Origin: Tannerellaceae bacterium
Lineage (GTDB): Bacteria; Bacteroidota; Bacteroidia; Bacteroidales; Tannerellaceae
Length of the DNA stretch: 7,744 nucleotides
NCBI GenBank assembly: GCA_031267205.1
Contig: JAIRZN010000042.1
Location: forward strand, 1 to 7,744
Reading direction: 5' to 3'
The notes under the pieces were generated by a model. It was not told the origin of the DNA. It made no database searches and saw nothing but the letters and a program-made list of their open reading frames with translations. Numbering within the stretch: the stretch's first letter is position 1; every line of letters begins with the position of its first letter. Positions 1 to 6,067 of this stretch are shown here, piece by piece. A program made the position numbers and the translations under genes.

Positions 1-2105
1 TCAGTCATACGCCATCCGGCGGAGAGTGACGGGAAGAATCCGAAGCGGTTGTTGGCTCCGAACTTCGATGAACCGTCGTAGCGGAAGGAAACGGTAGCAA
101 GGTATTTGTCGTTATACACGTAGTCGCCGCGTCCGAAGAGTCCGAACATAGCGGTGTGGTCGTCCATGTATCCGCTGTTGCTAAGGTTGCTCGTAGCCCC
201 GTTGTCTATGTTCCATGAATTTGGGTCGTTGGGGAAGGTATAGTCAATGCGTCTGGCCGAGATGCGGCGCCCAAGGCCGTTGTTCAACGCTTCGGAACCG
301 ACGACGACCGTGGCCTGATGTATCCGGTTGAACGTCCTGGAGTAAGTAGCCGTATTCGTCCATTGCCAATCGAAGCCGTACCTGGCTTCTTCATAAAGGT
401 TGTTGTTGGCGCTACCTTCCTTGTCCGCCGCGATGGTTACTTCGCTGAAGGTACGTATCCATGTACCGGTGAGGCGTGGAGAGTACTGAGTGCGCAATAT
501 CAAGCCGCTTATGGGCGTCACTTCGGCAAAGACGGATGCCTCGCCGCGAAAATTGCGCGTCCAGTCGTTTTCCTGGTTGATGACGGCATTGACAGCCGAG
601 GTGTTACGTCCGCCTTCCGGAGCCTGCGAACCGGTGAAATCGCCGCCTATATTGTATACGGGTAGCCACGAGGCCGTGGTATATATCTTACCGAAGACAT
701 CGCCGTCGCCCTGGTTACCGCGTTCGCCGCCGATTTCAACAGCCGAGAGGTTTACATTGGCGCCGACAGTAAGCCACTTGCTGGGCGTGAAGGAGGTGTT
801 TATACGCAGGGAGTAGCGGTCGAAGTAGGATGACTTGATCGTACCTTCGCGTGAGTTCATACCTAAGGAGATAGAATACTGCCCTTTGTCGTTACCACCC
901 ATAGCCGAGATCTGGTGATCCTGCACCATGCCGGTTTGCGTAACTAAGTTGTACCAGTCCGTACCTGCGCGGGCTTCTTCTTCGCTGTAACCGTCGAGTT
1001 TCATCTGAGCATAGGCCGAACGCGCCCAGGAATTGGAACCGTCGGGTTTGTAAGACGCTTCCCATGCCGCTATGCTGCCGAACTGTGAAATGATTTCGGA
1101 TTCCGACATGCCCGAAGGCTTCACAGCGTAAGGCATCCTCAACTGGTCGTTGGCGTCGAGCGAGCCGAACTGCGCATGAGCCGGAATGGCACCAGCGGCA
1201 AAGCCGCGTACGTCGCGCAGGTTAACCATACCTTGGGCGACAAATTCCATTGATTCCCACGCGTTGAGCAGGTTGTAACCGTTGTTAGCCATTGTAGCCG
1301 CTCCGCCGTAACCGTTATAGCTTATGCGTACACGGTCTTTTGAGCCTTTCTTTGTGGTCACGATGATGACGCCGTTAGCGCCCTGCGCGCCGTATATAGC
1401 TGTCGCCGACGCATCCTTGAGTATCTGGAATGATTCGATGTCGTTAGGGTTCACGGATTCCGTGCTTACTCCCTGAACGCCGTCTACGATTACTAACGGG
1501 TCGGAACCGTTCACCGATCCCACGCCGCGTATACGTATAGTTGTCGATGCGCCCGGCGCGCCTGATGAAGACACGTAGACGCCAGCGGCCTTACCCATAA
1601 GGGCTTCTGCAAATGTAGACACCGGCGTTTCGGCCAAGGCTTCCGCCGATACGACAGCGACGGCCCCCGTGATGTCCTTCTTAGCCTGCGTACCGTATCC
1701 CACGACCACGACTTCGTCGATGTTCTGGGAATCTTCCCTGAGGACGATGCGCAGCGGCTGGTTGCCCGTTACAGCGATTGTTTGTGTAACATAGCCTACG
1801 TATGACACCTGTATGGATATATTACCGGCCGGAGCCTGGAAGGAGAACCTTCCGTCGATGTCCGTAATACTTCCCGTAGCCGTGCCGGTCACTTGTATGT
1901 TAACGCCGATCAGGGCTTCACCGGCTTCGTCGACGACCGTTCCGCTGACCGTCCTGGCCTGCTGCGGTTCGGGAGTATTAGCTTGTACCGCCAATGAGCC
2001 TGTAATAAAAAGAATCAGTAAAGCGAGCGTCTTTAACGCAAGATGCAGTTCTTTATAACATAATAGATTTCTCGTTGTTGCATTCATTTTTAGTTTGTTT
2101 TTCAT
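1..2105 (-). CDS. SusC-like TonB-dependent outer-membrane receptor (partial, C-terminus beyond window edge)
   Basis: N-terminal 701 codons of a SusC/RagA-family receptor; the rest lies off the left edge. Reading the minus strand from the ATG at 2105-2103, the frame is open to position 1, with no frameshift in the stretches I translated. Domains: basic N-region and hydrophobic signal peptide (about residues 22-42, probable cleavage after VQA), carboxypeptidase-D-regulatory-like domain (about 51-125, with SGTVVDE and GSITDIDGRFSF), TonB box DEVVVVGYG (about 130-138), plug (about 141-255, with IRIRGVGS, DPLVIVDG, ILKDASATAIYGAQGANGV), then the start of the beta-barrel, ending in SLSAGWRMT. Family members run about 1000-1100 residues, so roughly 350 are missing. 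There is no N-terminal STN domain, so it does not look like an ECF-sigma transducer. The family imports glycans or peptides across the outer membrane with a SusD lid, whose gene would lie to the left. Met7 is an alternative start. Ligand unknown. Confidence 0.95.
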   Translation of the reverse strand, partial: MKNKLKMNATTRNLLCYKELHLALKTLALLILFITGSLAVQANTPEPQQARTVSGTVVDEAGEALIGVNIQVTGTATGSITDIDGRFSFQAPAGNISIQVSYVGYVTQTIAVTGNQPLRIVLREDSQNIDEVVVVGYGTQAKKDITGAVAVVSAEALAETPVSTFAEALMGKAAGVYVSSSGAPGASTTIRIRGVGSVNGSDPLVIVDGVQGVSTESVNPNDIESFQILKDASATAIYGAQGANGVIIVTTKKGSKDRVRISYNGYGGAATMANNGYNLLNAWESMEFVAQGMVNLRDVRGFAAGAIPAHAQFGSLDANDQLRMPYAVKPSGMSESEIISQFGSIAAWEASYKPDGSNSWARSAYAQMKLDGYSEEEARAGTDWYNLVTQTGMVQDHQISAMGGNDKGQYSISLGMNSREGTIKSSYFDRYSLRINTSFTPSKWLTVGANVNLSAVEIGGERGNQGDGDVFGKIYTTASWLPVYNIGGDFTGSQAPEGGRNTSAVNAVINQENDWTRNFRGEASVFAEVTPISGLILRTQYSPRLTGTWIRTFSEVTIAADKEGSANNNLYEEARYGFDWQWTNTATYSRTFNRIHQATVVVGSEALNNGLGRRISARRIDYTFPNDPNSWNIDNGATSNLSNSGYMDDHTAMFGLFGRGDYVYNDKYLATVSFRYDGSSKFGANNRFGFFPSLSAGWRMT

Positions 2106-2160
2106 TTTAAAAAGAATTAGATAACTCACAAAGGTTGTTTTTCACTCCTTCGACCATATC

Positions 2161-2180
2161 CATACATTTATATATGTATG
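2161..2180 (-). repeat. 20-bp near-perfect palindrome in the minus-strand susC leader
   Basis: CATACAT (2161-2167) and ATGTATG (2174-2180) are exact reverse complements; over the full 20 bp only one symmetric base pair position fails. In RNA it would form a 7-bp hairpin about 55 nt upstream of the left susC start. A perfect 10-bp palindrome GTATGCATAC (2176-2185) overlaps it. It may be the left counterpart of the hairpin at 2681-2717, but the sequences are unrelated. Confidence 0.3.
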
Positions 2181-2251
2181 CATACTTTGGCCCTCACATC
2201 ATTTTTTGTCCCATAGGCAGTCTTTTTATTAGTTCAACAATTCTATCGTTA

Positions 2252-2281
2252 TACCACTTCTTACCAAGAAGCGGTACGCAA
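2252..2281 (-). repeat. left 30-bp inverted repeat (IRL)
   Basis: Read on the minus strand, this is identical over 30 bp to 2582-2611 on the plus strand; identity stops sharply on both sides (2251 and 2282 both differ). Within the repeat is an imperfect palindrome: outer arms GTACC and GGTA (2273-2277, 2252-2255), inner arms CTTCTT and AAGAAG (2266-2271, 2257-2262), a G/T mismatch between them (2272, 2256), and a GGT centre (2263-2265). It may be a recombinase crossover site. It lies 146 bp upstream of the minus-strand susC start. Confidence 0.9.
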
Positions 2282-2313
2282 GAAATCTACGTATGTATGC
2301 AGTTTGATATCAA
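2282..2313 (-). promoter_or_regulatory. weak candidate promoter toward the minus-strand susC
   Basis: On the minus strand TTGA (2313-2310) is followed after 20 bp by TAGATTTC (2289-2282), each one base away from the Bacteroides -33 TTTG and -7 TAnnTTTG elements. It abuts the left inverted repeat. It is much poorer than the right-facing element and may be chance; if real it could give low-level expression of the left susC in the present orientation. Confidence 0.2.
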
Positions 2314-2428
2314 CTGGATGGGATGCGCTTGAATATGGCTCGAAAACAATTTTGCAAACAAGCGGTATCGGGAGATAGAGATAAATGTATAATAGGCAGG
2401 CGATGAGACTCAATGCTGATGGAAAGAT

Positions 2429-2453
2429 AAAATGTTTTTTGTGCAAACATTTT
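2429..2453. repeat. 9-bp perfect inverted repeat near the centre of the invertible segment
   Basis: AAAATGTTT (2429-2437) and AAACATTTT (2445-2453) are exact reverse complements separated by 7 bp (TTTGTGC). The centre (2441) is about 10 bp from the midpoint of the flanking repeats. The spacing, about one and a half helical turns between half-site centres, would suit a dimeric DNA-binding protein, but no family can be named and A/T-rich sequence gives such repeats by chance. Confidence 0.35.
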
Positions 2454-2507
2454 GTAAACAACCAAGTAATCAGCTTATAAACACGTCTGCGCTTAGCTTT
2501 AACGGAT

Positions 2508-2573
2508 ATAAACTTAAAATATAAATAAAAATAACTGCGTATGTATTCGGATATTACTTACATTTGTATGCGC
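2508..2573 (+). promoter_or_regulatory. Bacteroides-type promoter facing the plus-strand susCD operon
   Basis: TACATTTG at 2559-2566 is an exact match to the Bacteroides primary-sigma -7 consensus TAnnTTTG and is the only exact match on either strand of 2106-2762. The expected TTTG -33 box about 19-21 bp upstream is not recognisable (2535-2538 reads CTGC), but an A/T tract at about 2508-2534 could serve as an UP-like element. The predicted transcription start is near 2573, giving a 5' leader of about 190 nt that begins just before the right inverted repeat. The poor -33 box leaves room for an activator. Confidence 0.6.
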
Positions 2574-2581
2574 AAACAGAG

Positions 2582-2611
2582 TTGCGTACCGCTTCTTGGT
2601 AAGAAGTGGTA
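2582..2611 (+). repeat. right 30-bp inverted repeat (IRR)
   Basis: Perfect inverted partner of 2252-2281. Its internal palindrome spans 2586-2612: GTACC (2586-2590), CTTCTT (2592-2597), centre GGT (2598-2600), AAGAAG (2601-2606), GGTAC (2608-2612), with one mismatch (G2591 against T2607) that becomes a G-U pair in RNA transcribed toward the plus-strand susC. It starts 15 bp after the -7 element at 2559-2566, so it would be in the first 40 or so nucleotides of the leader. A repressor operator or a leader hairpin are alternatives to a recombination site. Confidence 0.9.
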
Positions 2612-2680
2612 CTTGGTTTGCTTGTAATCATGTTTAATTAAAATGGAATGCCTATGAAACAGAGAAAGGAATGAATGTAT

Positions 2681-2717
2681 GACCGCGAGACATCCTTTAA
2701 GGGATGTAGAAGCGGTT
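2681..2717 (+). promoter_or_regulatory. two-tier hairpin in the plus-strand susC leader
   Basis: The inner stem ACATCC (2690-2695) pairs with GGATGT (2702-2707) around a 6-nt loop. The outer stem ACCGC (2682-2686) pairs with GCGGT (2712-2716), with a possible extra G-U pair at 2681/2717 and a small internal loop (gag against agaa). It lies 45 nt upstream of the susC start, within the predicted leader RNA. No U-run follows, so it is not an intrinsic terminator. It could influence mRNA stability or translation; function is inferred only from pairing. Confidence 0.45.
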
Positions 2718-2762
2718 CAAGATGTGTATTAACCTTTAAAAATTAATCTAACTCTTTTAGAA

Positions 2763-5700
2763 ATGAAAAACAGACAAAAAATGAAATCAGTTGAGAGCGA
2801 CACGCTCTTTTCGAGTGGAAGAATATCTTTTGTTTCACGAAAGATTTTTCTCTTGTGTTTCTTGATGTTAAGCTACCTTTCGGTACATGCCGGTACTATT
2901 ATGCAACCACAACAAAGCAGTCGCACCATAAGTGGAACGGTTGTAGACGAATCAAACGAACCTTTGATAGGTGTGAATATTCAAATCAGAGGCACCGCCA
3001 CAGGATCCATTACCGACATCGACGGCAGGTTTTCCTTGCAGGCGTCTACGGGAACAGTAGTACTTCAAATTTCTTACGTAGGATATGTCTCTCAAAACAT
3101 AACCGTGACGAATGACCAACCTTTGAGGATTGTGTTGAAAGAAGATTCCCAGAACCTGGACGAAGTCGTGGTCGTTGGATATGGTATCCAACGGAAAAGC
3201 GACCTTACGGGTTCTATCACTAAAGTTGATGCGGAAGAATTTCAGAACATTCCCGTCACAGGTGTTGAAATGGCTCTGCAAGGCCGCGCTGCCGGCGTGA
3301 TGATTATGTCACAGAGCGGCGCGCCCGGTTCGGGAACCTCTATCCGCGTGCGTGGTGTAGGTACTGTGAACGACGCCAACGACCCTCTGTATGTAGTCGA
3401 TGGAATCCCCGTCAGGGATATAAATTTCCTAAGCCCGTCGGACATATCTTCCATTGAGATATTGAAGGATGCTTCGGCAACGGCTATCTACGGCTCGCGC
3501 GCATCTAACGGCGTTGTGCTGATAACTACTTTGCGCGGTAACGGCGAAGGCGATGTCATACGCACGCGCGTCAAGTTCGATGCTTACTACGGCGTACAGA
3601 ATGCCATCAACGTTCCCGACCTGTTGGATGCAGAAGGGTTTATAACGTACAACAGGGTAGCTTACCGCGACAATCCCGACGGGTTTAACCGCGACTTCAG
3701 AGACGTGGGCGCTATGCTTGACGTGGTAGAGAAAGTGACCGGAAGCCGCAGTGGAACTAACTGGTGGGACGAGGTTTTCCAGCAGGGCGAAATCCAGAAT
3801 TACAGCCTTAACGTAAGCGGCGGCAACAAGAAAATATCCTATATGACGAGCGCTACGTATTTCGACAATAAAGGGATTGTTTCCTTCTCCGGTTTCAACC
3901 GTCTTACGCTCCGGCAAAACGTAGACTTGAATATTTCCGACAGGGTTAAACTCTCCACCAATCTGAGCGTTACTCATAACAACAGGCATCAGATTACGGA
4001 AAACGAACTGGAGAACGGCGTCGTCTTCGGAGCCATTACCTATGATCCGACTACGCCGGTTTACAGAGCGGGATACCAGGGTTTACCCGGATGGGAAGAT
4101 CGACTGCTAAACTATGACCCGACAGACGAGTTCTCCCTCTTCGGAACAGGTAAATACACCAACAAGACACAGCCTTACGCCACCGCCTACCGCTCCGGTA
4201 CACTAAGGAACGAAGAAGGCCTCAGCTTAGTAGGAAACGTTGTGCTGGATATAAAGATACTGCCCTGGCTTATCTTCAAAAGCAACCTGGGAGTCGACAG
4301 GCGCAGCATCATCAACGACCAGTTTACACCCAAGTACTACCTCGACCCGGATGAAAAGTCAGACAACAACACCCTCATGAAGCGGCAACGTCATTATAAT
4401 AGTTGGGCTTTTGAAAATACCATCAGCGCCACACGCAAGTTCGGCGATCACAGCGTTTCAGCCGTAGCCGGTATAACGATGGAAGGATGGGACAATACCG
4501 ACTTCCGCGCCTCAAGGCAGGGATTGCCGAGCAATACCGAAGATATGTGGGTACTGAATGCCGGTACGTTCAACCAGACCAACGAAGGCACGCATGATCA
4601 TCGCTCAATGATGTCATACCTGGCGCGCGTTAACTACGGATATGCGGACAGGTATCTTATCACTGCTTCCGTGCGCGCCGACGGTTCGTCGAAGTTCCTC
4701 AAGGAAAACCGCTGGGCATCTTTCCCGTCCGTCTCTATCGGATGGCGACTGTCGCAAGAATCCTTCTTTCAGAATATCGAGCAGGACTTGATCTCGAATA
4801 TCAAGATAAGAGCGGGATGGGGACAGATAGGCAACCAGATGGGCTTGGGCAACAACGATTATATCAACACCATCACGGGCGATAACGCACGCAAGTACGT
4901 CTTCGGACAGAACAAGACGCAGTACACCGGCTACTCGCCCGACGGAATAGGCAACCCCCAGATACAGTGGGAAACGTCAGAACAGACCAATATCGGTCTT
5001 GACCTCGCTCTGTGGAACGGCAAGCTTAGCGCCACGCTGGATTACTTCCTCAAGAACACCAACGACATGCTCGTCCGTGTGCCTCTGCCCAGGTATATGG
5101 GACTCGGACTTGGCGGAGGCAGCCGCGACCCCTGGGCTAACCAAGGCTCAATACGCAACGAAGGCTTCGAGATGCAGTTGACCTGGATAGACAAGCCCAA
5201 TAAGGATTTCAACTACACTATCAGCGGAAACCTCACGACCGTCAAGAACGAAGTAACAAGCCTCGGAGATAGCGGCCCGATGCCGGGAGGTAACGAACGT
5301 ATCGGCGACGTTACGCTGACTAAGGTAGGCTGGCCTATCGGATCCTTCTACGGATGGGATGTGGAAGGCGTATTCCAGAATCAGGAGCAGATCAACAGCT
5401 CGCACATGGCAGACCGTAATCCGCGACCGGGAGACCTTATCTTCAGGGATGTCGACGGCGACGGTAAGCTTACCGACGACGACCGTATCAACCTTGGCAA
5501 CCCCTTCCCTACCCTGGGCTTCGGGCTTAACATGGCTGCGCAGTACAAGAACGTTGATATGACGCTCTTCTTTCAGGGACAGACGGGGAATACGATCTTC
5601 CGTATCTTCAAATACTACACACACCAGAAGACCGGCTACTTCAACACATACAAGGACGTGCTCGAAAATGCCTGGCGCGCTCCGGGAACATTAAGCCCCG

Positions 5701-6038
5701 AAGACCCCGGCAATCCCTCGAACACAGAGTTCCAGATTCACTACGACCCGATGCTGAACACTAAGGCTTCCAGCTATTACACGGAAGACGGATCATACGT
5801 GCGCCTCAAAAACATACAAGTAGGTTACAACCTGCCGCACAAATGGCTCACGCCGGCGCATATCGGCAGCCTGCGCGTATATGTAGCCGCGCAAAACCTG
5901 TTCACTATCACCAAATCGGAGGTCTTAGACCCTGAAATGGCAGGTAACAACAACGGTAATCCGAGAGACTTCGGTATCGACCGGTCTAACTACCCGCAAT
6001 CAAGAACCTTTATGGTTGGTCTGAGTCTTACACTTTAA
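2763..6038 (+). CDS. SusC-like TonB-dependent outer-membrane receptor (complete)
   Basis: Complete 1091-residue SusC/RagA-type TonB-dependent transporter, normal length for the family. Visible in order: basic N-region and signal peptide (about residues 26-43, cleavage probably after SVHA), carboxypeptidase-D-regulatory-like domain (about 54-128), TonB box DEVVVVGYG (133-141), plug (about 144-258, with IRVRGVGT, DPLYVVDG, EILKDASATAIYGSRASNG), then a 22-strand-type barrel ending in TFMVGLSLTL. An acidic DVDGDGKLTDDD stretch (from residue 896) matches the Asp-rich loop common in SusC proteins. The family takes up oligosaccharides or peptides with TonB energy, capped by a SusD lipoprotein, here encoded 29 bp downstream. 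The start at 2763 is chosen because the minus-strand paralogue has a nearly identical start context; Met7 (2781) is possible. There is no Shine-Dalgarno, as usual in Bacteroidota. Expression is probably driven by the promoter at 2559-2566. Substrate not determinable. Confidence 0.98.
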   Translation: MKNRQKMKSVESDTLFSSGRISFVSRKIFLLCFLMLSYLSVHAGTIMQPQQSSRTISGTVVDESNEPLIGVNIQIRGTATGSITDIDGRFSLQASTGTVVLQISYVGYVSQNITVTNDQPLRIVLKEDSQNLDEVVVVGYGIQRKSDLTGSITKVDAEEFQNIPVTGVEMALQGRAAGVMIMSQSGAPGSGTSIRVRGVGTVNDANDPLYVVDGIPVRDINFLSPSDISSIEILKDASATAIYGSRASNGVVLITTLRGNGEGDVIRTRVKFDAYYGVQNAINVPDLLDAEGFITYNRVAYRDNPDGFNRDFRDVGAMLDVVEKVTGSRSGTNWWDEVFQQGEIQNYSLNVSGGNKKISYMTSATYFDNKGIVSFSGFNRLTLRQNVDLNISDRVKLSTNLSVTHNNRHQITENELENGVVFGAITYDPTTPVYRAGYQGLPGWEDRLLNYDPTDEFSLFGTGKYTNKTQPYATAYRSGTLRNEEGLSLVGNVVLDIKILPWLIFKSNLGVDRRSIINDQFTPKYYLDPDEKSDNNTLMKRQRHYNSWAFENTISATRKFGDHSVSAVAGITMEGWDNTDFRASRQGLPSNTEDMWVLNAGTFNQTNEGTHDHRSMMSYLARVNYGYADRYLITASVRADGSSKFLKENRWASFPSVSIGWRLSQESFFQNIEQDLISNIKIRAGWGQIGNQMGLGNNDYINTITGDNARKYVFGQNKTQYTGYSPDGIGNPQIQWETSEQTNIGLDLALWNGKLSATLDYFLKNTNDMLVRVPLPRYMGLGLGGGSRDPWANQGSIRNEGFEMQLTWIDKPNKDFNYTISGNLTTVKNEVTSLGDSGPMPGGNERIGDVTLTKVGWPIGSFYGWDVEGVFQNQEQINSSHMADRNPRPGDLIFRDVDGDGKLTDDDRINLGNPFPTLGFGLNMAAQYKNVDMTLFFQGQTGNTIFRIFKYYTHQKTGYFNTYKDVLENAWRAPGTLSPEDPGNPSNTEFQIHYDPMLNTKASSYYTEDGSYVRLKNIQVGYNLPHKWLTPAHIGSLRVYVAAQNLFTITKSEVLDPEMAGNNNGNPRDFGIDRSNYPQSRTFMVGLSLTL

Positions 6039-6067
6039 ATAACTTAAAAACGTAATAAGTCATTATC

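Larger units (their letters stand above)
2252..2611. other. putative invertible promoter segment (inverton) between divergent susC genes
   Basis: A 300-bp A/T-rich segment (2282-2581) is bounded by a perfect 30-bp inverted repeat and lies between two divergently transcribed susC paralogues. The repeats' outer edges are 146 bp (left) and 151 bp (right) from the respective start codons. The segment carries one exact Bacteroides -7 element facing right, close to the right repeat. Known invertible promoters in Bacteroidales have this layout: inverted repeats of tens of bp, a promoter just inside one repeat, and the repeat falling within the transcribed leader. Inversion would move the promoter from the plus-strand susCD operon to the minus-strand susC. 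No recombinase gene is in the window, so it would act from elsewhere. That the segment actually inverts is inference; a duplicated operator is the main alternative. Confidence 0.72.

Noticed and set aside
318..816. Plus-strand frames of 108-115 codons at 318-665 and 490-816
   Set aside because: Shadows of the minus-strand susC, whose frame encodes clear receptor sequence throughout.
1..2105. Possible pseudogene, since no closed frame is seen on the minus strand
   Set aside because: The frame is simply cut by the window edge; the stretches checked along its length translate in one frame to family-typical sequence up to the last base.
2135..2332. 65-codon open frame on the plus strand in the intergenic region
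   Set aside because: It runs through the left inverted repeat and overlaps an opposite-strand frame; no recognisable domain or start context. Better explained as A/T-rich regulatory DNA.
2261..2461. 66-codon minus-strand frame with a hydrophobic stretch
   Set aside because: It overlaps the left repeat and its hydrophobicity follows from T-rich codons; it would be broken by inversion of the segment. No support as a gene.
2252..2611. Insertion sequence or small mobile element bounded by terminal inverted repeats
   Set aside because: The 300-bp interior has no transposase and carries a promoter facing out; the sequence just outside the repeats shows no target-site duplication (2247-2251 GTTAT against 2612-2616 CTTGG).
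2654..2682. Two overlapping mini-frames in the right leader (MKQRKE at 2654-2674, then a three-codon frame ending at 2682)
   Set aside because: Considered as leader peptides for attenuation. They are very short, have no start context that can be judged in Bacteroidota, and show no codon bias toward a regulatory amino acid.
3429..3989. 186-codon minus-strand frame inside the right susC
   Set aside because: Antisense shadow of a well-supported coding sequence; long only because of moderate G+C codon structure.
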